Shown piece after piece: positions 53,569 to 62,084 of a stretch of DNA of 64,000 nt (within the stretch, counting starts at the first letter, position 1; each line of letters begins with the position of its first letter). The position numbers and the translations under genes are program-made. Below the pieces are notes generated by a model. It was not told where the DNA came from. It saw nothing but the letters and a program-made list of their open reading frames with translations, and did no database searches. The stretch is from DATJGF01 sp035495315 (GTDB taxonomy: Bacteria; Verrucomicrobiota; Verrucomicrobiia; Limisphaerales; UBA8199), in NCBI GenBank assembly GCA_035495315.1, contig DATJGF010000061.1, forward strand, positions 1 through 64,000. The letters are read 5' to 3'.

Positions 53569-54828
53569 TCAAAGGTGCATCGCGCCTGCGCCATAGCTGG
53601 CATGAGCGCGGCGATAACGCAACGGGCTGGTTTGTTTGCCCGCGCGAAAATAACGCGCGAAATGATGCGCGTCGGAGAACCCTAGTGTTTCGGCAATACT
53701 GGATACAGGCAAGTCAGTTTCGAGCAGTAAGCGGGCAATATGGTCGGTGCGAACGCGGCGGATCTCGCTCAAAATCGAATGCCCCACCAGGACGCGGAAA
53801 CGCTTTTCGAGCGCCCTGCGTGAGAGGCCTGCCGCACGCGCGACGTCATCAACAGAAAGATCGGCGCGAGGATGGTCGCGAATGAAACGCAGGGCATGGG
53901 CAAGATGCGTGTCCTCAACCGCAACGAAATCGGTCGAACGGCGGGTGACAATATGCGGCGCCGCCGCGGTGATGCGAGAAGGAACACGTTTGAGGTGGCG
54001 CATCAGCCCGTCCAATGCGCGGGCAGCATCATAGCCGGCGCGCTCGAAATTGATGACGACACTAGAGAGTGGGGGATCGGTCAGGCCACAAACGACCTCA
54101 TCATTATCGACCCCGATAACCCCGACCTGGTCGGGCACCTTAAGTTCAGCGAGTTTGCACGCCTCCATTACCTGTTGGGCACAATCGTCGTTGCAGGCCA
54201 TTAGCCCGAGAGGCTTGGGCAAGGACTCGAGCCATCGGGCAAGCGACCTTCTTTCTTTAGGCCAATTCTCCTCGCTGTTCGAAAGTGCAAAATGTGGAGG
54301 GGAAATGAATCCAGCCTCGAGGATGCGAGCCGCGTAGCATTCACAGCGGACTTCCGACCAAACCGTTCGTTCAAATTCATTCTCGGCATATCCGCAAAAA
54401 GCGAAGTGCTCGAACCCACATTGAAGCAGGTGTTCGGCGCCCATCCGCCCGATGGCCTCTGAATCCGTTACAACGTTTACAAGACCTGGAATTTCTGATT
54501 GGCGATGCCCAATGACGACTGCCGGCAAGCCACTCGCCAACGCTTCGTCGACTTTCTTGACGTCACGCAGGATGACGCCGTCAGCTTCCATTTCTCGCAA
54601 CGCAGGCCAGGCCTTTTCCAGACCGCCGGGCTCCCAATAGAACGACCAAGGCCCATGATGATGCGCGTAGTTTGCAATCCCCCTCAGCAGAGCACGGCCC
54701 GACCCGCGCGAAGACTCCACCAATAAGATGATCTTTGGGATCCAGGGCTTTTTCAATTTGCTGCTCACCGCGCGGTGATAGAGTTTGTCAAAATAACGAA
54801 CAGATGCAATCCAGTGGATAGGGCTCAA
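53569..54828 (-). CDS. XylR-like AraC-family transcriptional regulator
   Basis: This 419-residue protein has a periplasmic-binding-protein-like sensor domain (residues 28-290, with SSRGSGRALLRGIANYAHHHG and PDQVGVIGVDNDEVVCGL). An AraC-type double helix-turn-helix follows at residues 310-405 (ADLSVDDVARAAGLSRRALEKRFRV and PVSSIAETLGFSDAHHFARYF). This is the XylR/LacI-AraC fusion design that senses a sugar. The open frame starts with TTG at 54828; a GTG at 54768 or another downstream codon may be the true start, since no ATG lies before the sensor domain. The nearly identical 21-bp repeat sites at 46317 and 53495 are its best candidate targets. Confidence 0.9.
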   Translation of the reverse strand: MSPIHWIASVRYFDKLYHRAVSSKLKKPWIPKIILLVESSRGSGRALLRGIANYAHHHGPWSFYWEPGGLEKAWPALREMEADGVILRDVKKVDEALASGLPAVVIGHRQSEIPGLVNVVTDSEAIGRMGAEHLLQCGFEHFAFCGYAENEFERTVWSEVRCECYAARILEAGFISPPHFALSNSEENWPKERRSLARWLESLPKPLGLMACNDDCAQQVMEACKLAELKVPDQVGVIGVDNDEVVCGLTDPPLSSVVINFERAGYDAARALDGLMRHLKRVPSRITAAAPHIVTRRSTDFVAVEDTHLAHALRFIRDHPRADLSVDDVARAAGLSRRALEKRFRVLVGHSILSEIRRVRTDHIARLLLETDLPVSSIAETLGFSDAHHFARYFRAGKQTSPLRYRRAHASYGAGAMHL

Positions 54829-54983
54829 AAAGCCGGGTGCATCAAACCAAACCTGAAAGCACCCGAGGTCTTTTCACCAACCGGTCCAGAATTAAAGGCC
54901 CGGCGGAATGTGTCTATGCGAAGCGGCGGAAGTGCCGTTTTTGTAAGATTGACCCCGAATTTCCATGCATTATTCTTCGTCAG

Positions 54984-54995
54984 TTACTGTAGTAA
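54984..54995. promoter_or_regulatory. Candidate BlaI-type operator TTACTGTAGTAA
   Basis: TTACTGTAGTAA has the TTAC-N4-GTAA palindrome form and differs in one base from the site 44413-44424 before blaI. It lies 25 bp upstream of the oxidoreductase start at 55021. This suggests that the BlaI-like protein also controls this gene; a chance match is possible. Confidence 0.5.
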
Positions 54996-55020
54996 GACAT
55001 TAAACTGAAATAACCTTCTT

Positions 55021-56400
55021 ATGGAACAGAACGCAACCTCTTCGCCGGGCGGGCTCCCGCGCCGGGACTTTATCAAGAAAACGGCCACTGCTGCTGCTGC
55101 GGTTGCGGCCACGTCGTTTATCAAAACACCGGTTTACGGACAGGACCAGGCGCCTTCGGCCAACGTGGCAGGCGCCAATAATCGAATCGCGGTTGCCGTG
55201 GTGGGCGTGGGATTCGGCATCGGGCAGAATCATCTCATCGGCATCCACGAGAAAAGCAACGAGAACAACACCGTGGTGGCAGCGGCATGTGATGTGTTCA
55301 ACAAGCGCCGCAATTTTGCCAAAGAGAAAGCGAATCTAAAGGATGCCGACCTCTACGTTGATCATCGAAAACTGCTTGAGCGGAAGGACATTGATGCGGT
55401 TGTGATCGCCACCCATGATCCGTGGCACGCGCAGATCTCGATGGATGCGATGGAAGCCGGCAAACACGTCTATTGCGAAAAACCGATGACGCGGTACCTG
55501 GACGAGGCGTTTAAGGTTTACGACACAGTAAAAAAGACTGGCAAAATCTACCAGGTTGGGTCTCAAGGATGCTCTGCGGCGGGTTGGCACAAATGCGCTG
55601 ATTTGATCAAGAGCGGTAAGCTGGGCGCGCTGGTATGGAGCCAGGGCTATTATTGTCGGAACAGTGTCGCGGGTGAATGGAACTACATGATTGAAAATGA
55701 AACCGCGCCAGAAAACATCGATTGGGAGCGATGGCTTGGACCTAATGTGAAAACCCGGGCCCCTTTCAGCCCCGAACAATTTCACCGCTGGCGGAAGTAC
55801 TATCCGTATTGCGCCGGCCCGCTGGGCGACCTGGTGCCGCACCGGCTACATCCGCTCATGCTAGCCTCCGGCAATCCGGAATTCCCGGTACGCGTCAATT
55901 GCATCGGCACGCACAATGTTCACTCCGACTTGTCTGTCCCGAACACTCCGGAACGCGAGGTGCCGGAACACGTTCAATTTCTGGCCGAGTTCCCGAACGG
56001 TTATTTGATCACGATCACCGTAAGCACAGTGAACGCGAAGAGCCCTGGGTTCGTGCTTTACACCCACAAAGCCACCTTGGAAGTGGGCACGTCCGGGGAG
56101 GTGGTCAAACTGCTGCCTGAACGTGAGTTCGCCGAAGAAATCGATCCCGAGCCGTTTAGTGGGTTGCAGCCGGAAGACATCCGGGTGCACGAGAAGAACT
56201 GGTTTGAGTCGATTAGGGCCGGAAAACAACCCAATGCCAATGTCGAACTGGCTATTCGTGTACAGACTGTCATTTCCCTGGCGGAAATGTCTGACCGGCT
56301 CAAGACCACGTGCCTGTTTGACGAGAAAACTCGCAAAATCAGCGACGCGAGTGGCAAGGAAGTTGCCCCGATTACTTACGGCACGTTGCCGCAATCCTGA
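55021..56400 (+). CDS. Tat-exported Gfo/Idh/MocA oxidoreductase
   Basis: This 459-residue protein has a Tat signal (LPRRDFIKKTATAAAAVAAT). The Rossmann domain has IAVAVVGVGFGIGQNHLIGI, and GKHVYCEKPMTRYLDEAF carries the EKP motif. The C-terminal part has YYCRNSVAGEWNYMIE, ENIDWERWLGPNVKTRAPF and GPLGDLVPHRLHPLML. It would act on a carbohydrate-related substrate in the periplasm. It is divergent from the AraC regulator, and the gap 54829-55020 holds the BlaI-type palindrome. A strong terminator follows it. Confidence 0.92.
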   Translation: MEQNATSSPGGLPRRDFIKKTATAAAAVAATSFIKTPVYGQDQAPSANVAGANNRIAVAVVGVGFGIGQNHLIGIHEKSNENNTVVAAACDVFNKRRNFAKEKANLKDADLYVDHRKLLERKDIDAVVIATHDPWHAQISMDAMEAGKHVYCEKPMTRYLDEAFKVYDTVKKTGKIYQVGSQGCSAAGWHKCADLIKSGKLGALVWSQGYYCRNSVAGEWNYMIENETAPENIDWERWLGPNVKTRAPFSPEQFHRWRKYYPYCAGPLGDLVPHRLHPLMLASGNPEFPVRVNCIGTHNVHSDLSVPNTPEREVPEHVQFLAEFPNGYLITITVSTVNAKSPGFVLYTHKATLEVGTSGEVVKLLPEREFAEEIDPEPFSGLQPEDIRVHEKNWFESIRAGKQPNANVELAIRVQTVISLAEMSDRLKTTCLFDEKTRKISDASGKEVAPITYGTLPQS

Positions 56401-56458
56401 CCACCCAGGTGCGGGACTTTGTCGGTTATTGAGTTAGTATTCTAATGAGTTTACAGGG

Positions 56459-56493
56459 AAGGTTTCGCCGGGCAAACCGGCGAAACCTTTTTT
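56459..56493 (+). terminator. Strong rho-independent terminator
   Basis: AAGGTTTCGCCGG (56459-56471) pairs with CCGGCGAAACCTT (56477-56489) with a 5-nt loop, and a T-run follows at 56488-56493. It lies about 60 bp after the stop of the 55021 oxidoreductase gene. Confidence 0.92.
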
Positions 56494-56525
56494 ATTGGAT
56501 CAACTGGCGTTAGCCTTTTTCTGCC

Positions 56526-57530
56526 ATGCCTTTGGTAACCTTAGCGCGACATGCGATGGCAACGCGCTTCGAGATGGTCTTGCATGGTGAGAACTCTGTC
56601 GCACTACGCGCCGCCGGAGAGGAAGCCTTGGAAGAAATTGACCGGCTGGAAGCACAACTAAGCGTTTTTCGACCAAGCAGCGAGATTGCGCACCTGAACG
56701 CGCGCGCCAGTCGAGAGTCAGTCCGCGTTACACCGCGCCTTTTTGGCCTGCTGCAACGAGCAAGAGCACTATACGAAGAGAGCGGCGGTGCATTCGACAT
56801 TACCATCGCACCGTTGGTGCGCTGTTGGGGTTTCATGGGAGGAAGCGGGCGGCTACCGACCGAGGAGGAAGTCGCCAGGACTCGCGCGGTGATCGGGATG
56901 GACCTGGTGGAGCTGCGTCCTGAGGATTTCACAGTGCGTTTTCTGCGGGAAGGAGTGATGCTCGATCTCGGCGCGATTGGCAAGGGCTATGCCATTGAGC
57001 AGGCGGCGGAACTGCTGCGAGACGCTGGCATAACGAATGCGCTATTGCATGGCGGGACCAGCACGATTCAGGCAATTGGCCATCCGGCCGACTCAGAATC
57101 CTGGCAGATCGCGCTGACCAGTCCGGATATCGGGTTCGCGGGTCTGAGCGGGATCGCACCCGTAAAGGATCCGGATTCAACCCCTCAAATCGGGCATGCC
57201 GCTATGGTTCCCCTCAACGACGAAGCGCTTTCTGTCTCCGCGGTTTGGGGCAAGTATTTCCGAGACGACGAAAAGGCTTACGGGCATATCATTGATCCGA
57301 GAACGGGGCGACCGGCGTCGCAAGCGGTTATGGCGGTCGTTGCGTTGGCCTCAGCGACTGACACCGATGCGCTATCGACCGCACTGCTAACCGTGGGCCC
57401 CGATGGGCATGACGCCCTGGTAAAGTCGCGTCAGAGCATCCGAACGTTAGTGATAGCCCAAACCGACGGACAATTCCGTCACCGGAGCAAAGGAATTGAG
57501 TGGTTAAACTCCCCAACCTGCCAATCCTGA
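56526..57530 (+). CDS. apbE: FAD:protein FMN transferase (ApbE family)
   Basis: This 334-residue protein belongs to the ApbE family, which attaches FMN covalently to Thr or Ser of proteins such as RnfG/NqrC-type subunits. Evidence: an N-terminal MATRFEMVLHGENSVALRAA, an EEIDRLEAQLSVFRPSSEIAHLNA helix, GGAFDITIAPLVRCWGF, VMLDLGAIGKGYAIEQAAELL and GHIIDPRTGRPASQAVMAVV, which is the FAD-binding stretch. There is no lipoprotein signal, so it may be cytoplasmic or exported by another path. No flavoprotein target is encoded nearby. Confidence 0.92.
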   Translation: MPLVTLARHAMATRFEMVLHGENSVALRAAGEEALEEIDRLEAQLSVFRPSSEIAHLNARASRESVRVTPRLFGLLQRARALYEESGGAFDITIAPLVRCWGFMGGSGRLPTEEEVARTRAVIGMDLVELRPEDFTVRFLREGVMLDLGAIGKGYAIEQAAELLRDAGITNALLHGGTSTIQAIGHPADSESWQIALTSPDIGFAGLSGIAPVKDPDSTPQIGHAAMVPLNDEALSVSAVWGKYFRDDEKAYGHIIDPRTGRPASQAVMAVVALASATDTDALSTALLTVGPDGHDALVKSRQSIRTLVIAQTDGQFRHRSKGIEWLNSPTCQS

Positions 57531-57610
57531 TTGGAGACGCGCGATTTTCAAATTAAAGTCAAAACCCTGTTTGAAAAAAATGGGTTCCGCGACTACGTTG
57601 GCGCTGGAAT

Positions 57611-58474
57611 ATGTTAGAAGACCGCTATTACATGCGTGGGTCGCGATTCGATTCGCGATTTACGGCGACCATAACGTTGTTGCTGGTCAATATCGCGGTT
57701 TTCGTAATCCAGTTAGTCCTAATTAGGTTTTCGCAGTTTCCCGTCACTCATTACTTCGCGCTGAGCGTTGAAGGTCTAAAACACGGCTACGTTTGGCAAT
57801 TGGTAACCTACGGTTTCATGCATGCCGGGTTGCTGCATCTGATCTTTAATGGCTGGGCGATTTACGTTTTCGGCCAGGACGTCGAGGAGGCATTGGGACG
57901 CAAGCCGTTTTTGGCGCTTTATTTTTCTGGTGTCGTTATTGGAGGACTCTTACAGGCGTTAGCTGGTGTCTTGTTGGGAATCCGGTTTGCGGGGCCGGTT
58001 GTGGGGGCGTCCGCCGCGGCATTTGGACTGGCGGCTGCCTTTGCGATGCTTTTTCCGGAAAGGGTACTGTTGCTCTTCTTTGTAATCCCGATGCGGGCCA
58101 AGTACCTGCTGTTGCTCTGCGCCGGGTTGACAGTCTATGGCATTCTCAATCCCGATAACGTCGCGCATTTCGCGCACCTGGGTGGAATCCTCACGGGTGT
58201 CGTGTTTGTACGCTACGCGATGCATTGGGATTGGCACTGGCCAAAACTTCGCCGCACACGCGGTGAACCGCCCCGTCACCTGGTTAAGGTCGGCTCTTCG
58301 AGTTCCGTCCGCTGGGGCCGCGGAAAGCCGGAGGAAGATTTGCCCGCCGACGAATTCCTCTCCAAACAAGTCGACCCGATCCTCGACAAAATTTCCGCGC
58401 ATGGGATTCAGAGTCTGACCGAGCGAGAGCGGCGGATTCTTGAGGCAGCACGCCAAAAGATCGTGAAACGTTAG
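57611..58474 (+). CDS. Rhomboid family intramembrane serine protease
   Basis: This 287-residue protein has six predicted membrane helices. Conserved points are GFMHAGLLHLIFNGWAIYVFG (the HxxxN-type loop), VVGASAAAFGLAAAF with the catalytic Ser in the GxSx motif, and VAHFAHLGGILTGVVF with the catalytic His. It should therefore be active. The soluble C-terminal 80 residues are basic, then Pro/Glu-rich, ending EAARQKIVKR. The stop codon lies within the left arm of the palindrome that the insertion sequence interrupts. I see no partner substrate. Confidence 0.92.
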   Translation: MLEDRYYMRGSRFDSRFTATITLLLVNIAVFVIQLVLIRFSQFPVTHYFALSVEGLKHGYVWQLVTYGFMHAGLLHLIFNGWAIYVFGQDVEEALGRKPFLALYFSGVVIGGLLQALAGVLLGIRFAGPVVGASAAAFGLAAAFAMLFPERVLLLFFVIPMRAKYLLLLCAGLTVYGILNPDNVAHFAHLGGILTGVVFVRYAMHWDWHWPKLRRTRGEPPRHLVKVGSSSSVRWGRGKPEEDLPADEFLSKQVDPILDKISAHGIQSLTERERRILEAARQKIVKR

Positions 58475-58476
58475 AA
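58463..58476. repeat. Left arm of 14-bp inverted repeat split by the IS
   Basis: GTGAAACGTTAGAA is the exact complement of 60601-60614 (TTCTAACGTTTCAC). It is the left arm of a palindrome that includes the rhomboid stop codon. A second perfect inverted repeat, CGTGAAACGTAA/TTACGTTTCACG, lies at 58494-58505 and 58547-58558. Confidence 0.85.
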
Positions 58477-58584
58477 CGTTAAAAGCGTTTAAACGTGAAA
58501 CGTAAAACCTTAGGGGGTGATAGGGTTTCACATTTGGCTATTTCAATTACGTTTCACGCTCATGTTTTCCACTCCACATGCTAA

Positions 58585-60590
58585 CCGGACTTGGCGGATT
58601 CGGACCGGGCGCAAGAAATCTTTCTGGCGCAAGTGATTGATTTCGAACTCGCTTTAGGGATCGAACGCTCAAAAGGCGCTGTAGTGAAGACCTACCCTCT
58701 TTTCAGGAAGAGCTTCGTGCGCATAATCGGATGCCGTTATGTTTTTACGCTACACCACGCGAAAGAAAAACGGCAAAGAACATCGTTACTACAGTTTGGT
58801 AGAAAACCGGCGGGTGGCCAGCGGGCGAGTAGTGCAACGCCACGCCCTATATCTGGGGGAGATTAACGACACTCAGCAAGAGGCCTGGCGCAAAACGATC
58901 GAGATTTTTGAAGAAGGCAAAACGCGTCCACGCACTGTAGCGCTGTTCCCCGAAGATCGGATTGGGCCAATCCAAGATGAGCAGATCGTCCGCATTCGTC
59001 TCAAGGAACTTTCCTTGCACCGGCCTCGGCAGTGGGGCGGTTGTTGGCTGGCGGTGGCCCTGTGGGAGCAATTGGGATTGGACCAGTTTTGGGCGCAACG
59101 CTTGCCGCCCAGTCGCAAAGGCACGCGATGGGATTGGGTGTTGCAAATTCTGGTGATTTATCGGCTGCTGGATCCGGGCAGCGAGTGGCGGTTGTATCGC
59201 CATTGGTTCGAGCACAGTGCCCTGAGGGACCTGCTGGGAGTGGAGGAAGAACTCGCGGAGATTCACAAGCTCTACGAATGTCACGAGCGATTGTTGGCGC
59301 ACAAAAAGGAGCTTTTCACACACCTCAGCCAACGTTGGAAAGATTTATTCAATGCCCAGTTCGAGGTGCTGCTCTACGATTTAACCAGCACCTATTTTGA
59401 GAGTGATCCCCCCTTTGCCGAAGGAGACAAGCGTCGGTATGGCTACAGTCGGGATAAACGCTCGGATTGTGTGCAGGTAGTGGTGGCGTTGATTGTCACG
59501 CCCGAGGGATTTCCTGTGGCCTATGAAGTGTTGGCCGGCAATACCAGTGACAAGACGACTCTGGAGGATTTCCTCAAAAAGATCCAAGAGCAATACGGCC
59601 AAGCCCAGCGCATTTGGGTCATGGACCGTGGCATCCCCACCGAAAAGACTTTGGAGCAAATGCGCCAAACCGATCCTCCCGTGTACTATTTGGTGGGCAC
59701 ACCGCGCGGGCGCCTGACGCAGTACGAGCAGAAGCTTGCCCGGTTGCCGTGGCAAGTGGCTCGCGAAGGTGTGTCAGTCAAACTGCTGTCAGAGGGAGAG
59801 GAACTTTACGTGCTGGCCCAAAGCCAAGACCGTGTGAATAAAGAGCGGGCGATGCGTCGCAGTCAATTGAAGCGAGTTTGGCGGCGGCTTAAGCAGTTGC
59901 AGACGATGAAACTCAAGCGTGACGAGTTGCTCAAGAAACTGGGAGCCGCCTTGCATGAATATCCAGCAGCCGCACGCTTTATCCAGAGTTCCGTGGAGAA
60001 GGACAGCGCCCAGCTCAACTTTGGGTTGCTCAAAGACAAACTGCGCCGGGCACGCAAGCGAGAGGGTCGTTACCTGCTGCGCAGCAACATGACCACGGGC
60101 CGTTCAGCTGAAGAGTTGTGGCAGTTCTACATTCAGTTAACGGAGGTGGAAGCCGCCTTCAAAAACCTGAAGGATGATTTGGCGCTGCGTCCCATTTATC
60201 ATCAGTTGGAGCAGCGTATCGAGGCGCACATCTTTATTTCGTTTTTGGCTTATTGTCTGCACGTGACGCTGCGCCGTCGCTTATGCGATCTGGCACCCGG
60301 CCTGACCCCACGCTCGGTGCTGGAGAAGTTCGCGACTATTCAAATGCTGGATGTGCACTTACCAACGGACGATGACCGAACGGTGATCTTGAGTCGCTAC
60401 ACCCATCCGGAGAGCGATGTGCAACTCCTCCTATATCGCTTGAAACTTGAGTTGCCGCCACAGCCACCGCCCAAAATCACGAAGCCAAAACCCAACGGTG
60501 GAAATCAGTCTGTAGTGAAGACCTAGAAAATCTGAGCATTGAACTCCAAGCACTTACCCACTCGGACCCCCTCCAATCCGCGAAGTCAGG
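58585..60590 (+). mobile_element. IS1634/IS4-type insertion sequence, about 2.0 kb
   Basis: The terminal inverted repeats are CCGGACTTGGCGGATT (58585-58600) and the complement of AATCCGCGAAGTCAGG (60575-60590), matching in 14 of 16 positions. The flanking bases CTAA on the left (58581-58584) and CTAA on the right (60591-60594) look like a 4-bp target duplication. Inside, the 16-mer CTGTAGTGAAGACCTA occurs at 58679-58694 and at 60510-60525 as a direct repeat; the right copy contains the transposase stop. The single transposase gene fills most of it. Confidence 0.8.
58739..60526 (+). CDS. IS1634/IS4-type DDE transposase
   Basis: This 595-residue transposase has an N-terminal domain with MFLRYTTRKKNGKEHRYYSL, followed by the DDE core: YDLTSTYFES (first Asp), VMDRGIPTEKTLEQMRQ (second Asp) and a Glu in YIQLTEVEAAFKNLKDDL (the YREK-like region). 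The residues around it, FPVAYEVLAGNTSDKTT and RIEAHIFISFLAYCLHVTLRR, are characteristic of the IS1634 group of IS4 transposases. It appears intact and could be active. No start upstream of 58739 is needed. The GC and codon use are not obviously different from neighbours. Confidence 0.92.
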   Translation: MFLRYTTRKKNGKEHRYYSLVENRRVASGRVVQRHALYLGEINDTQQEAWRKTIEIFEEGKTRPRTVALFPEDRIGPIQDEQIVRIRLKELSLHRPRQWGGCWLAVALWEQLGLDQFWAQRLPPSRKGTRWDWVLQILVIYRLLDPGSEWRLYRHWFEHSALRDLLGVEEELAEIHKLYECHERLLAHKKELFTHLSQRWKDLFNAQFEVLLYDLTSTYFESDPPFAEGDKRRYGYSRDKRSDCVQVVVALIVTPEGFPVAYEVLAGNTSDKTTLEDFLKKIQEQYGQAQRIWVMDRGIPTEKTLEQMRQTDPPVYYLVGTPRGRLTQYEQKLARLPWQVAREGVSVKLLSEGEELYVLAQSQDRVNKERAMRRSQLKRVWRRLKQLQTMKLKRDELLKKLGAALHEYPAAARFIQSSVEKDSAQLNFGLLKDKLRRARKREGRYLLRSNMTTGRSAEELWQFYIQLTEVEAAFKNLKDDLALRPIYHQLEQRIEAHIFISFLAYCLHVTLRRRLCDLAPGLTPRSVLEKFATIQMLDVHLPTDDDRTVILSRYTHPESDVQLLLYRLKLELPPQPPPKITKPKPNGGNQSVVKT

Positions 60591-60600
60591 CTAACTAACA

Positions 60601-60614
60601 TTCTAACGTTTCAC
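60601..60614. repeat. Right arm of 14-bp inverted repeat split by the IS
   Basis: TTCTAACGTTTCAC complements 58463-58476 exactly. Further AACGTT-rich sequence follows up to about 60650. Before the insertion the two arms would have been about 128 bp apart, forming a palindrome between the rhomboid and purB genes. Confidence 0.85.
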
Positions 60615-60676
60615 CCGTTTTAGCTTCTAACGTTTTAACCTTTTAACGTTCTTACGCCCACTTTAGATTCAAAAGC

Positions 60677-61990
60677 ATGATTCAACGCTATTCACGCCCA
60701 GCGATGCGTGAGATTTGGAGCGAACAACGGAAGCTCGAGATCTGGCTGCGGATTGAACTGCTTGCCAGCGAAGCCCTTTGCGAGGCAGGACTGGTGCCAA
60801 AAACCGATCTCGAGCAGATGAACGCCCGCGCCGGGTTCACCATTGAACGATGCAGGGAGCTCGAAAAGACTCTTAACCATGACGTCATCGCGTTCACGAC
60901 AGATGTGGCTGAACACATTGGCGCGCCCGCCAGCCGCTGGCTTCATTTCGGCCTGACGAGCAGCGACGTAATCGACACCGGGTTCGCCGTTCAGATGACG
61001 CAATCGGCGGACATTCTCATTGAGGATGTGAAGGCATTGCGCGAGTCGGTAGCGGCCAAAGCGCGCGAATACAAATTCACGCCGATGATTGGCCGGAGCC
61101 ACGGCATTCACGCGGAGCCGACCACGTTTGGTCTGAAATTGGCCCTCATGTATGATGAGTTTGGCCGCGGGCTCAAACGGCTTGAGACTGCCCGGGAAGC
61201 CGTCGCTGTTGGCAAGCTTTCTGGTGCAGTCGGAACGAACGCCCACCTTTCGACTGCAATCGAGGCAGCCGTCTGTGAGAAGCTCGGGCTAAAACCAGCG
61301 CCCATTGCAACCCAGGTAATCCAGCGCGACTTGCATGCAGAATTCATCAGCACGCTGGCCCTGGTCGGCGCCAGCATTGAGCGCTGGGCGACTGAGTTTC
61401 GGCATTTGCAGCGAACGGAGGTGCTTGAAGCCGAAGAGTTCTTTGCCAAAGGCCAAAAGGGTTCTAGCGCGATGCCACACAAGCGCAACCCGATTACCGG
61501 CGAACGGCTCACCGGCCTGGCCCGCGTTTTGCGTGGCAACGCCGTCGCCGCGCTTGAAAACGTCGCTCTTTGGCACGAACGCGACATCAGTCATAGCTCG
61601 GTCGAGAGAATTATTTTTCCCGATTCCTGCACACTGCTGGATTACATGTTGGCGACATTGACCGGGTTGGTTCAGGGACTGGTGGTTTATTCCGAGAACA
61701 TGAAGCGGAATCTCCAGCTCTCGCTTGGGATGTGGAATTCACAGACGGTTCTATTGGCGCTAATTCGGAAAGGGCTTACGCGTGAGGAGGCCTACGAGCT
61801 GGTGCAACGAAACGCGATGCGCACGTGGGAAGCCAAGCATGCCGGGCGGAACGATGCCGACTTTCTCGAGCAGCTCAAGGGCGACCCGGATGTGGCAAAG
61901 TATTTCAAACCAGGCGAGCTCGAGAAGCTCTGCTCGCTTGACTTTCACTTTCAGGAAGTCAGCAGCCGTTTCAAACGCCTCGGGCTATAA
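60677..61990 (+). CDS. purB: Adenylosuccinate lyase
   Basis: This 437-residue enzyme cleaves adenylosuccinate to AMP and fumarate, and SAICAR to AICAR, in purine synthesis. The family signature is GSSAMPHKRNPI. Other conserved parts are FGLTSSDVIDTGFAVQM, IGRSHGIHAEPTTFGLKLA and the N-terminal YSRPAMREIWSEQRKLE. The length is typical of the short bacterial form. It lies downstream of the insertion sequence and is followed by a hairpin. Confidence 0.96.
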   Translation: MIQRYSRPAMREIWSEQRKLEIWLRIELLASEALCEAGLVPKTDLEQMNARAGFTIERCRELEKTLNHDVIAFTTDVAEHIGAPASRWLHFGLTSSDVIDTGFAVQMTQSADILIEDVKALRESVAAKAREYKFTPMIGRSHGIHAEPTTFGLKLALMYDEFGRGLKRLETAREAVAVGKLSGAVGTNAHLSTAIEAAVCEKLGLKPAPIATQVIQRDLHAEFISTLALVGASIERWATEFRHLQRTEVLEAEEFFAKGQKGSSAMPHKRNPITGERLTGLARVLRGNAVAALENVALWHERDISHSSVERIIFPDSCTLLDYMLATLTGLVQGLVVYSENMKRNLQLSLGMWNSQTVLLALIRKGLTREEAYELVQRNAMRTWEAKHAGRNDADFLEQLKGDPDVAKYFKPGELEKLCSLDFHFQEVSSRFKRLGL

Positions 61991-61994
61991 CCTC

Positions 61995-62030
61995 TTTCGG
62001 AAGGACGAGTTCCACGAGTCCTTCGCGAAA
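61995..62030 (+). terminator. Hairpin after purB, probable terminator
   Basis: TTTCGGAAGGAC (61995-62006) and GTCCTTCGCGAAA (62018-62030) are complementary with small bulges. It directly follows the purB stop. No strong T-run follows. Confidence 0.55.
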
Positions 62031-62032
62031 GT

Positions 62033-62059
62033 AAAAAGCCCGGCGCACTGGCGCCGGGC
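62033..62059 (-). terminator. Rho-independent terminator of the Bax-inhibitor gene
   Basis: On the minus strand GCCCGGCGC (62059-62051) and GCGCCGGGC (62046-62038) form a 9-bp stem with a 4-nt loop, and the T-run 62037-62033 follows. It lies about 25 bp after the stop of the minus-strand gene ending at 62085. Confidence 0.9.
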
Positions 62060-62084
62060 CCACCGTCACTTGGCTTACCAAAAA

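Noticed and set aside
58591..58866. 91-codon frame at the left end of the IS as a second IS gene
   Set aside because: It overlaps the transposase in another frame and only includes the left 16-bp direct repeat; no protein family is seen.
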